NCBI RefSeq assembly: GCF_017811155.1
Contig: NZ_JACVCV010000002.1
Coordinates: 372,001-436,000, forward strand
Length of the DNA: 64,000 bases
DNA from: Lunatimonas salinarum
GTDB lineage: Bacteria; Bacteroidota; Bacteroidia; Cytophagales; Cyclobacteriaceae
Direction of reading: 5' to 3'
In this document: positions 46,100-54,421 of the stretch, piece after piece
How positions within the stretch are numbered: the stretch's first letter is position 1
Layout: each line of letters begins with the position of its first letter
Notes under the pieces: model-generated
Database searches by the model: none
What the model was told of the DNA's origin: nothing
The model's input: only the letters and a program-made list of their open reading frames with translations
Translations under genes and position numbers: made by a program

Positions 46100-47821
46100 C
46101 TACGTGATCAAAAAGCGCTCCCGAAAGGGTGTCATACCGGTCAAATAGACCGTGGGCGAACTGGTACGTGGTAATCCGCCGCGAATGTCGACCCACTGAT
46201 GAGTGTGGTGCCCTGGACCAAACGTGATGGTATCTTCGCCGGCCTTGTACGTCCCCATCTCGCTTTTTAGGAAGTAAACATCTGGAAGCGAAGGATGTGC
46301 TTCCACGCCGCTGAAAGTTCCACCCGGCCGGAAAATAAACTCAAGGGCAAAAGGAACATGGTCTGTGCCGCCGATTTCAATATCCAATGCAAAGCCCCCA
46401 TCCACTTCACTGATGACAACCTGCGCTCGGTATTGCTGGACTTCCGACTGAGGACGAAGCGCACGAGGCATCTTCTCCCAGTCTCCGTCGTCGGGCAGGT
46501 GCTCGATCGGAAGTGGCTGATAATAGGGCCCTTGAAGCGAATTTTCGAGTACAAACTTCCCGTCGCGCTGTTCGATGTGTTCACTCACAAATTGCCCTTT
46601 GCCAAAAAAGGCACTGGCAAAACGGATCCCCTGCAATACCGCCTCTTTCTTGTGAAAGTTAAAGAAGGCTGCTGAATTGGCCAGAATGGAGGCATCGAAG
46701 TCACCCCTTCGGATCCTGGCCAAGCCAGAATGGGAAAACAGTTTTGAGTAGGATACCGGTAAAGGTGTGGATTTGGGAAGCTCCTGCCACAACGAAGGAT
46801 CTTCCAAAAAATAGTGTAGAAACCCGGTGACTTTAGAAAAGGCCGTTTGCTCGATTAACCTACAGGCCGCGGCAAATTGAGGATTCTGATCCTTTAGTGC
46901 CAAGTACCTGTAGGGATAATAGTAATTTTCCAAAAAACCCACGATGGAATTGTCCTGCCTTCCAGAAGCTTCGGTGACGATCTCCCCATTAGGGTGGATG
47001 TAGTAAAAGGTCATTTCCAGGTTTTTACGCACATACCCCAGCAACTCCGGCATATCGAAGCCCCTTGCAGTACTGATCAGCACCCGGTTGCTCAGTGATG
47101 AATAGATATAGCTGCTCCGTTCGTTGTATTGCCCATCCGGATCCAAATCAATGCGCTCGGCCAGCCATTGCTCGGCGCGCTTGCGGTACCCGGGGTCAGG
47201 ATTGATTTTGTACAGTTCTGCCAATGCCGAACATACCACCCAACGGTGATTGGGTGTGTGGATACCGCCCACTTTTAGTGCCTCACCGGCACGCTCCAAA
47301 AAAGTCCAAAGAGGCTTGGTAATTCGCTCTCTATGAGGCACACTGCTAGCAGCTAGCAGCCGATAACCCGGCGCCAACCATTTGACTATAAACCCATTGT
47401 CGGGTGTGGAGTGAAAATTGGTGGTTACCAAATCGACCGTTCCATCAGCATGTTGCAAGCCGAGCAACACGGAGGTAGCTGCACCAATTAAGGATACCAG
47501 GTCGGGATCCGATCGATAGGCAGATCCCTCGCTTAACAAGGCGTTCAACCCTGTTTTGATAAGCGAGGTGACCGAGTGAGCGGTGACCATCCCTACCCCG
47601 TCCGTCACCGAGCCATACTTGGAGGAAGTCGGATCGGTTTCTGTACGGCTGAGAATGGATTTTAGGCTTTGATCATTTTGCTTTATGAGCTGAACCATCC
47701 AGTCAGGCATTGCAGGCTGAGAGGAATTTGATTGCTCGGATCCAATGCCTGGCCACGTAGGAATAAAAGGAGCCAATACGGCGACCTTACTGTTGGTTTC
47801 CAAAAATTTTCTTCGGTTCAT
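46100..47821 (-). CDS. Exported heparinase II/III-like protein
   Basis: About 573 residues. The start at 47821 gives a Tat-like N-terminus MNRRKFLETNSKVAVLAPF; a start 33 bases upstream would bury it. The first two thirds look like a helical toroid (TPNHRWVVCSALAELYKINPD, QYNERSSYIYSSLSNRVL, ENYYYPYRYLAL), and the last third is beta-rich (GGFALDIEIGGTDHVPFALEFIF, PGHHTHQWVDIRGG), as in heparinase II/III-like lyases and related enzymes. It probably binds or cleaves an acidic polysaccharide in the periplasm. The catalytic residues are not certain. It follows the PLP enzyme and sulfatase genes on the same strand. Confidence 0.65.
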   Translation of the reverse strand: MNRRKFLETNSKVAVLAPFIPTWPGIGSEQSNSSQPAMPDWMVQLIKQNDQSLKSILSRTETDPTSSKYGSVTDGVGMVTAHSVTSLIKTGLNALLSEGSAYRSDPDLVSLIGAATSVLLGLQHADGTVDLVTTNFHSTPDNGFIVKWLAPGYRLLAASSVPHRERITKPLWTFLERAGEALKVGGIHTPNHRWVVCSALAELYKINPDPGYRKRAEQWLAERIDLDPDGQYNERSSYIYSSLSNRVLISTARGFDMPELLGYVRKNLEMTFYYIHPNGEIVTEASGRQDNSIVGFLENYYYPYRYLALKDQNPQFAAACRLIEQTAFSKVTGFLHYFLEDPSLWQELPKSTPLPVSYSKLFSHSGLARIRRGDFDASILANSAAFFNFHKKEAVLQGIRFASAFFGKGQFVSEHIEQRDGKFVLENSLQGPYYQPLPIEHLPDDGDWEKMPRALRPQSEVQQYRAQVVISEVDGGFALDIEIGGTDHVPFALEFIFRPGGTFSGVEAHPSLPDVYFLKSEMGTYKAGEDTITFGPGHHTHQWVDIRGGLPRTSSPTVYLTGMTPFRERFLIT

Positions 47822-47976
47822 TGGGCTTAATTTCGGGTTGATGGATAAAGCCAAAGATAAGGGATTCAGAGAGCCCTACAAATAAGGGCTTATCTAAAGT
47901 CACCTACAAGGATCGCACATTTTTGCTCTTCTCCGGGAGCCGCAGCTATCATTGTCAATCCCGGTGGTGGGCAAAA

Positions 47977-49206
47977 CTATGACACAGCGGCCTGCAACTC
48001 TTCTCTTAGTCGTTTTGCCACTACCTTTTCTTCTCCCTTATTGAGTGTAAAAACCGCCACCCGTAAATAATCCTGTCCTTCCCAGGAAATGGTTTCGATG
48101 GAAGGCGAGCCTTTTCGTAATCGATCGCCCAGTTGGGCCCCGGTTAGCGCTACCTTATCCTTGTCCCAAGACACTTTGAGAGTAGGGTTTTCATTGGCAA
48201 TTTCCGGAATGAACGTCTCAGTACGGAAGCCTTCTATCCCCTCAATTTCACGGGCAATCAGGGCCACCCTTCGTTCCCATTCCTTCCAGTAGGCTTGATG
48301 GTCTCGGTTGATAAAGGTCTCCAAGGCTACCAACATACCAATGATCTCTTCCTTGTTCACTTTGTTTCCTCGGCCGATATTACCACCCCTAGGTGGCGCG
48401 TTCAGTCTTGCGGCAGCAATTAGGTCCTTTTTCCCCATCAAAATTCCGGCACTTTGCGGACCACATAGGGCCTTTCCACCGGAAATAGCCACCAAGTCAA
48501 AACCCATGTCGTTATACTTCCAAAGGTTCTCCACCGGAGGAACATCGGCCGCGATATCGTTCATGGTGGGGATTCCGTGCTTTCTGGCGATCGCAATCCA
48601 CTCTTCGTGCTTGATTTGCCCTACCGGAGTTTCCCGGTTGAGGTACCACATCATGGCAGTATGTTCATTGATGGCAGCTTCCAATTCTTCCGTTGTTTCG
48701 ATCAGGATTAGCTTTGCACCTGTATTGGTCAAAGCATGATGATAGCCGTTGGCATGCGACTTCTGTAGGATAATCTCCGATTTCATCCCACTACCGGCTA
48801 AGAAGGGCAGTTGGGCCACTTTTTTGGTATCTGTACCGGTCAATACTCCCGCAGTGCCGAGCACCAGTGCCGACCAACAACCCGCGGTAACCATGGCCGC
48901 TTCGGCATGGCAATGTTTCGCAATTTTGGCCCCCACTGCATCCTGTAGATCGTCCAACAGCACATAATGTTTGGACGCTTCCTGAATGGCGCCCATCACT
49001 TCGGACGGCATCAGCGACGCCGTCATGGAGGTATAATTGCCTGCTGCGTTGATAAAGGTGCGGAGTCCCATTTCCTGGATGACATTACGCGCGGGCAGGG
49101 CGGCGGCTGCATGGGAAGGCTTCCCAATTGCCCATTGGGTGCCAAACAAACCGCCCATTACTGGCAGAGCGGAAAGCCGTTTCAAGAGGTTTCTTCTGGT
49201 GATCAT
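47977..49206 (-). CDS. Tat-exported PLP enzyme of the SelA/DgaE type
   Basis: A 409-residue fold-type I PLP enzyme. The core has RTFINAAGNYTSMTASLMP, KHCHAEAAMVTAGCWSALVLGTAGVL, NDIAADVPPVENLWKYNDMGFDL and the PLP lysine Lys245 in ISGGKALCGPQSAG, all typical of the group that includes SelA and D-glucosaminate-6-phosphate ammonia-lyase. The N-terminus ITRRNLLKRLSALPVMGGLFG is a Tat-type signal, which fits export of a folded, cofactor-loaded enzyme. Such exported PLP enzymes are unusual. Beside a sulfatase and a heparinase-like protein it may act on an amino sugar acid or related compound, but the reaction is unknown. Confidence 0.82.
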   Translation of the reverse strand: MITRRNLLKRLSALPVMGGLFGTQWAIGKPSHAAAALPARNVIQEMGLRTFINAAGNYTSMTASLMPSEVMGAIQEASKHYVLLDDLQDAVGAKIAKHCHAEAAMVTAGCWSALVLGTAGVLTGTDTKKVAQLPFLAGSGMKSEIILQKSHANGYHHALTNTGAKLILIETTEELEAAINEHTAMMWYLNRETPVGQIKHEEWIAIARKHGIPTMNDIAADVPPVENLWKYNDMGFDLVAISGGKALCGPQSAGILMGKKDLIAAARLNAPPRGGNIGRGNKVNKEEIIGMLVALETFINRDHQAYWKEWERRVALIAREIEGIEGFRTETFIPEIANENPTLKVSWDKDKVALTGAQLGDRLRKGSPSIETISWEGQDYLRVAVFTLNKGEEKVVAKRLREELQAAVS

Positions 49207-49309
49207 ATCGGTTTCAAGATTCTAGCTTTGCATTGGGCTAAATCTACGAAAAAAAACACCACCTAACCTTCCAAAGATACCCGCTACCAACCGCTCGTAA
49301 CGGATAATG

Positions 49310-50839
49310 TCAATCTTCCATCCAGCCGAGCTGTTCCCAAACTTCCGGCCCATCATTGGAAACCTTTTCTCCGGAGGTACTTCTCCCCTTCCTGATTAAC
49401 CCGGTCAGTTCCTCCCTCAGTTGAATTGCACGCTGCGGCTCCTGGGCAATCAAATTGACCTGCTCTCCAGGATCCTGATCCAGTCGATACAACTGCATCT
49501 CAGGCAATCCCTCTATTTCATTGGAACGGGGCGCACTCCAGCCACCGGATCCCGGCCATAGGATAAGCTTCCAGGGGCCCTTTCGGATTGCAAAGCGGCC
49601 TTCAATGGAATGATGAACCACAGAAGGGCGGACTTCAACCTCCCCGCCGGTCCGAATCAACTTCAAAAAACTAAAACTATCTTCCGCCGTCCCGTTAGGG
49701 AGCGCATACCCGGTCAAGTCTGCCAGCGTAGCCATCAAATCCGTCGTGCATAAGAGGGCATCGGTACTTCTAGGTTTGGTGATTCCTGCCGGCCAGTGGA
49801 CTACAAACGGAACCCGGTGTCCACCCTCGTAAATATCCGCCTTGTGACCTCGATAAACAAAACTAGGATTATGTCCTACCCGGGCCAGTTCCGGGAAGTT
49901 GGCACGGGGTGAGCACCCGTTATCACTGGTGAAAATCAGGATAGTGTTTTCGAGCAGGCCCCGCTCCTCCAAGGCTTGGGTGATTCGGCCTACCACATCA
50001 TCCACCTGCAATACAAAATCCCCGTACATATTGGTGTTGCTTTTTCCCATAAACTCAGTTAAAGGTAAAATGGGGGTGTGGGGCGCCGGCAGTGGAAAAT
50101 AGAGAAAAAAGGGCTCCGCCGCATGCCGATCGATATACGAAATGGCCTTATCCGTCAAATGGCTTAGGGAAAGGGTATGGTCAAAATCTGCCCCTGTGGG
50201 CCCTTCCCGCCAAAAACCTTTATCGTCTACATTGACCGTGGTTCTATTCGGAGGAGAAGTCACCCGGCCATTTTCCACGTATACATAGGGAGGTATATCG
50301 AGTGAGCTACTGAAGCCGTAAGAATAGCTGAAGCCAAGTTCCTTTGGCCCATTTAAAACCGGCTTACTGTAATCCACCGATAGATTGCGGTCCAGGTTAT
50401 CGATAGTTTGATAAGATTCCATAAATGACCAATCCCATCCAAGGTGCCACTTCCCGATAAAAGCGGTATGGTAGCCAGCCTTTTGTAGCATGGAAGCGAC
50501 CGTAAGCCGATCGTTGGGTATCAGCGGAGCAGAATATCCTCCCAAAACCCCACTTTTCAGGGTGGAGCGCCAGTTGTACCTTCCAGTAAGTATTCCGTAG
50601 CGGGTGGGCGTGCAGACTGCGGAACTCGTATGTGCATCGGTAAATTTAAGGCCGTTCTCGGCTAATCGATCGATATGCGTTGTAAAAAGCTTTGAATCTG
50701 GATTGTAGCTTGAAACATCTCCTATGCCCATGTCATCAGCTAGGATGTAGATGACATTCGGCATACGATCGGATTGAGCGAACGTAACAACAGGAAGTGA
50801 AAACAACAGGATCAACAAAAGATTCCGAGTGATTGTCAT
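49310..50839 (-). CDS. Exported sulfatase
   Basis: About 509 residues. The start at 50839 gives a normal signal peptide (MTITRNLLLILLFSLPVVTFAQ); longer upstream starts would add about 32 unrelated residues. Cys76 in CTPTRYGILTGRYNWR is the formylglycine site (Thr instead of Ser at the fourth place). Metal ligands lie in ILADDMGIGDV and FTSDNGCSPRA. It is a soluble periplasmic S1-type sulfatase, unlike the two lipoprotein sulfatases at 28-31 kb. It is first in a minus-strand group with the PLP and heparinase-like genes. Confidence 0.9.
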   Translation of the reverse strand: MTITRNLLLILLFSLPVVTFAQSDRMPNVIYILADDMGIGDVSSYNPDSKLFTTHIDRLAENGLKFTDAHTSSAVCTPTRYGILTGRYNWRSTLKSGVLGGYSAPLIPNDRLTVASMLQKAGYHTAFIGKWHLGWDWSFMESYQTIDNLDRNLSVDYSKPVLNGPKELGFSYSYGFSSSLDIPPYVYVENGRVTSPPNRTTVNVDDKGFWREGPTGADFDHTLSLSHLTDKAISYIDRHAAEPFFLYFPLPAPHTPILPLTEFMGKSNTNMYGDFVLQVDDVVGRITQALEERGLLENTILIFTSDNGCSPRANFPELARVGHNPSFVYRGHKADIYEGGHRVPFVVHWPAGITKPRSTDALLCTTDLMATLADLTGYALPNGTAEDSFSFLKLIRTGGEVEVRPSVVHHSIEGRFAIRKGPWKLILWPGSGGWSAPRSNEIEGLPEMQLYRLDQDPGEQVNLIAQEPQRAIQLREELTGLIRKGRSTSGEKVSNDGPEVWEQLGWMED

Positions 50840-51045
50840 GCGAATAATGGGTTTAAGGAATAGAAAGTGGGCGATTATACTCATTTTTTCGCCATTTTCC
50901 GAGAAAATCCGAAATCCGCACAAAGCGATCCCCATTTGACGGATCGGTAAATGGAAATAAGCGCTAAGGAATCATCAAAATCAAAAAGTCTGCTTCGGCC
51001 AGCCTCAAATTCGCGGTTGGAAAAGGATTAATTCAAAATCTCCGT

Positions 51046-51053
51046 TAGATTTG
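51046..51053 (+). promoter_or_regulatory. -7 promoter element for the DUF1080/oxidoreductase genes
   Basis: TAGATTTG matches TAnnTTTG exactly, 25 bases before the ATG at 51079. A TTGG at 51017 may be the -33 box, though the spacing is a little long. Confidence 0.45.
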
Positions 51054-51078
51054 TAAAAAACCTAAATATAGCCCCGGA

Positions 51079-51747
51079 ATGAAGAAACATCACCTTTACC
51101 TTTCGATTGCAGGCATGGTCTTCGGCAGTTTGCTACTTGCCTCCGCCACCATGCTACAGGATTCTGAAAAAGGATTCAAAAAACTTTTTAACGGAAAAAA
51201 CCTCAAGGGTTGGGTAGGAAACATGGAATCCTACAAAGCCAAAGATGGCATGATTGTCATTGAGCCTGGGCAGGGAAGCGGAGGAAACCTGTATACGGAG
51301 AAGGAATACGGGAATTTTGTGCTGCGCTTTGAATTTCAACTGACCCCTGGTGCAAACAATGGTTTGGGAATACACGCTCCACTCGAAGGAAATGCTGCTT
51401 ACTTGGGCAAGGAACTTCAGATATTGGACAACACCGCAGAGAAATATGCCAACCTGAAGGATTACCAGGCGCACGGATCGGTATATGGCGTCATGCCTGC
51501 CAAAAAAGGCTACCTCAAGCCGGTCGGCGAATGGAATCAGCAGGAAGTGACCGTGGAACACCCCAAGATCAAAATCGTGCTAAACGGCACGGTCATTCTG
51601 GAGGGCGATTACGTGGAAGCGTCCAAAAACGGCACCATCGACGGAGAAGCACATCCTGGGTTACAGCGGAACCGTGGCCATATCGGCTTCCTAGGCCACG
51701 GCGACGTGGTCCATTTTCGAAACCTCCGAATCAAAGAACTGGATTAA
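51079..51747 (+). CDS. Exported DUF1080 protein (3-keto-disaccharide hydrolase-like)
   Basis: A 222-residue protein with a signal peptide (about 1-25). The mature part is the DUF1080 (PF06439) jelly roll: GFKKLFNGKNLKGWVGNMESYKAKDGMIVIEP at the start, YGNFVLRFEFQLTPGANNGLGIHAP in the middle and GHIGFLGHGDVVHFRNLRIKEL at the end. Members cleave glycosides that have first been oxidised at carbon 3. The oxidoreductase gene directly downstream (21 bases) could supply that oxidation. A close relative lies at the right end of the window. Confidence 0.9.
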   Translation: MKKHHLYLSIAGMVFGSLLLASATMLQDSEKGFKKLFNGKNLKGWVGNMESYKAKDGMIVIEPGQGSGGNLYTEKEYGNFVLRFEFQLTPGANNGLGIHAPLEGNAAYLGKELQILDNTAEKYANLKDYQAHGSVYGVMPAKKGYLKPVGEWNQQEVTVEHPKIKIVLNGTVILEGDYVEASKNGTIDGEAHPGLQRNRGHIGFLGHGDVVHFRNLRIKELD

Positions 51748-51768
51748 TCAACACTTTACATCAAAACA

Positions 51769-53118
51769 ATGAACAACAACCTAGCAAACAACGCTCGTAG
51801 AGATTTTCTTAAGAAAGGCAGTTTGGGGGTGTTGGGCTTAACCATGGCCCCAACCCTTTTTGCCCAAGCCCGTGCCAACGGAAGACTTCGAACTGCCCAC
51901 ATTGGTCTCGGTTCGATGGGAATGGCTGACTTAAATGCCATTTCATCCCATGACCTGGTGGACGTCGTGGCACTATGCGACGTAGACAGTTCGCCGCTGG
52001 CAAAGGCCAAGGCCTTGCATCCAAATGCAAAAACCTTTGCGGACTATCGGGTGATGCTCAAAGAGCTAAAAAATGAAATCGACGCAGTCATTGTTTCTAC
52101 TCCCGACCACACCCATGCCCCTGCTTCTATGATGGCGATGCAACTAGATAAGCCCGTCTACTGCCAAAAGCCACTTACCCACCATGTCACCGAAGCACGC
52201 GCGATGAAGAAGTTGGCAGCCAAAAAGAATTTAGTGACGCAGATGGGCATTCAAGTGCATTCCTTTTACGATTATAAACTAGCGACCCTGTTGATCCAGT
52301 CCGGTATCATCGGAAAGGTGCATACCGTAAGAGCTTGGTCCCCAAAGAACTGGGGCTTTGATGGCCCTTCTCCTTCAGGAAGCGATCCGGTGCCCGCCAA
52401 CCTGGACTGGAATCTTTGGCAGGGTACTGCACCGGAGAGACCCTATAAAGAGGGTTATTACCACCCCGGCAACTGGCGGAAAATCCTCGATTACGGATGC
52501 GGCACGTTGGGAGACATGGGCGTACACATCTTTGACACTCCCTATAACGCACTGGAGCTGGATGTTCCTATGACGATTGTGAACGAATGCCGACAGCCAA
52601 CGGGCTTTGGATTTCCCGAACACAACACCGTTACGTATGAATTTCCACAAACTAACTATACCGCAGAAACTTTGAAATGGGTATGGTATGACGGGACTGG
52701 CGCCCCTTCGGCACACGAAGACCTGAAACTGCCCAATGGCGAAGAGCTACCCGATCAAGGAGCCATGTTTATGGGTGAAAAGGGACGCCTGCTGCTGCCC
52801 CATTTCCAGCAATTGCCCCGATTGATCGTGGATGGCAAGTACCAAAAGATGGATATAGAAAAGTTCAATTTAGGCGCCCCGGTGAAGGACTATGAATCAG
52901 AAAGTAAAAAACACTACCACCAATTTGTGGATGCCTGCTTAGGCAAGGATGAGTGTTCGGCACCTTTTTCCTACTCCGCTAGACTAACCGAAACCATCCT
53001 GCTCGGTGTGATTGCCGGTAGATTTCCCAACCAAACGCTACACTGGGATAGCAAGAAGGCCAAATTTGCCGAAAAAGAAGCCAACCAATACTTGGACGGC
53101 AAGTACCGTAAATTCTAG
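51769..53118 (+). CDS. Tat-exported Gfo/Idh/MocA family oxidoreductase
   Basis: A 449-residue NAD(P)-dependent sugar oxidoreductase. The N-terminus ARRDFLKKGSLGVLGLTMAPTLFAQ is a Tat signal. The Rossmann fold follows (TAHIGLGSMGMADL, then VVALCDVD), with Lys134 in YCQKPL corresponding to the EKP lysine of the family. The C-terminal domain contains DYGCGTLGDMGVHIFD. It probably oxidises a sugar, often at carbon 3, in the periplasm and carries its nucleotide tightly bound through Tat export. It is in one operon with the DUF1080 gene, so the two may form an oxidise-then-cleave pair. Confidence 0.92.
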   Translation: MNNNLANNARRDFLKKGSLGVLGLTMAPTLFAQARANGRLRTAHIGLGSMGMADLNAISSHDLVDVVALCDVDSSPLAKAKALHPNAKTFADYRVMLKELKNEIDAVIVSTPDHTHAPASMMAMQLDKPVYCQKPLTHHVTEARAMKKLAAKKNLVTQMGIQVHSFYDYKLATLLIQSGIIGKVHTVRAWSPKNWGFDGPSPSGSDPVPANLDWNLWQGTAPERPYKEGYYHPGNWRKILDYGCGTLGDMGVHIFDTPYNALELDVPMTIVNECRQPTGFGFPEHNTVTYEFPQTNYTAETLKWVWYDGTGAPSAHEDLKLPNGEELPDQGAMFMGEKGRLLLPHFQQLPRLIVDGKYQKMDIEKFNLGAPVKDYESESKKHYHQFVDACLGKDECSAPFSYSARLTETILLGVIAGRFPNQTLHWDSKKAKFAEKEANQYLDGKYRKF

Positions 53119-53206
53119 CAAGAACGGGAAATCCCTTCCTGTCACCCCGCTAGGGTTGTTGAATTCTAATACGGGTAAATTGCTCCTTTAACGACTCATA
53201 TAAATT

Positions 53207-53234
53207 GCCTTCGGTGCATAACCGGAGGCTTTTT
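53207..53234 (+). terminator. Terminator after the oxidoreductase gene
   Basis: GCCTTCGGT pairs with ACCGGAGGC (one mismatch) around the loop GCATA, followed by five T. It ends the DUF1080/oxidoreductase transcript, 88 bases after the stop codon. Confidence 0.65.
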
Positions 53235-53307
53235 GGTTTCATAACGGCTTTTTGGAATAGAATTTTCCTACTTTTACATTTCTTTCTCATACCAGCACAT
53301 AGCACCT

Positions 53308-54270
53308 ATGGATCAGGAGATTCCAAATGCGGAAATCATTGAAAAAATCAAACAGTTAGAGGCGAAGTTTCGGGCATCCGGACAGGACCTTAAATCGTAC
53401 CTTGAAGGTCTTCTGCACGCCGACTACCTCAACTATTGGGACTACATTAACCTAGACACCCTGCTTACCCTACAGCAGCCCCGGACGTCGTTCAAGGACG
53501 AGAAAATCTTCATCATCTACCATCAGATTACCGAGCTCTATTTCAACCTAATCATTTGGGAAGTCGAACAAATCTCCAACAGCCCTAACCTCACACTGAC
53601 CTTTTTTAAAGAGCGCTTGCGTCGGATAAACATGTACTTTGATTTGCTGATTTCGTCGTTTGATGTGATGGCCAAGGGTATGGAACGGGAGCAGTTTATG
53701 AAATTCCGCATGTCTCTGCTTCCCTCGAGCGGTTTTCAAAGCGCACAGTACCGCATGATAGAGATCATGAGTACGGATATCCAAAACCTGGTACACCTCA
53801 AGGAACGGGAGGATTACCGTGACATCAATATTACCAGCATCGATTCGCTTTTTGAGATATTGTATTGGCAGTTTGGTGCGATGGAGCTATCCACTGGGGA
53901 AAAAACCCTGACACTACAGTCCTTTGAAAAAAAATATGGTGACCAGCTCAAGGAGTTAATTGCTGATTTTCGGAAAAAAAATCTCTGGCGCATGTACCTG
54001 TATTTTCCCGAAAAAGACAGCGAACTAACCCATCTTATGCGTGATCTGGACAGCAAGGCCAACGTGCATTGGCCACTGGCCCATTACAAGTCGGCAGTTC
54101 GGTATTTACAGAAAGACCCAGAAGATATCGCTGCCACCGGAGGAACCAATTGGCAGAAATACCTTCCGCCACGGTTCCAAAAGGTGGTCTTTTATCCCGA
54201 ATTATGGAGCGAAGAAGAGCTGTCGAATTGGGGAAAAAACTGGGTAGTAAAGGAGGTATTTGGGCAATAA
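53308..54270 (+). CDS. Tryptophan 2,3-dioxygenase family protein
   Basis: A 320-residue, all-helical protein. It has the TDO pattern DYLNYWDYINLDTLLTLQQP, IIYHQITELYFNLIIWEVEQI, SGFQSAQYRMIEI and a C-terminal GGTNWQKYLPP. These heme enzymes open the indole ring of tryptophan to N-formylkynurenine, the first step of the kynurenine route to NAD or of tryptophan breakdown. The His residue in the HQITEL segment corresponds to the distal histidine. Other kynurenine genes are not nearby. Confidence 0.88.
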   Translation: MDQEIPNAEIIEKIKQLEAKFRASGQDLKSYLEGLLHADYLNYWDYINLDTLLTLQQPRTSFKDEKIFIIYHQITELYFNLIIWEVEQISNSPNLTLTFFKERLRRINMYFDLLISSFDVMAKGMEREQFMKFRMSLLPSSGFQSAQYRMIEIMSTDIQNLVHLKEREDYRDINITSIDSLFEILYWQFGAMELSTGEKTLTLQSFEKKYGDQLKELIADFRKKNLWRMYLYFPEKDSELTHLMRDLDSKANVHWPLAHYKSAVRYLQKDPEDIAATGGTNWQKYLPPRFQKVVFYPELWSEEELSNWGKNWVVKEVFGQ

Positions 54271-54421
54271 CGGAGAACCCTTCCCCCTGCAAAAGAATCG
54301 CCCACCACGTGCAATTACGATCAGCCGGCTGCGGCCCCCTCTTTGCTGCAAGGATCTGAACTTTTTGGCCATTAATTCGGTATGCATAGCAGTGATTTTA
54401 AGGATAACTACCTTACCACAG

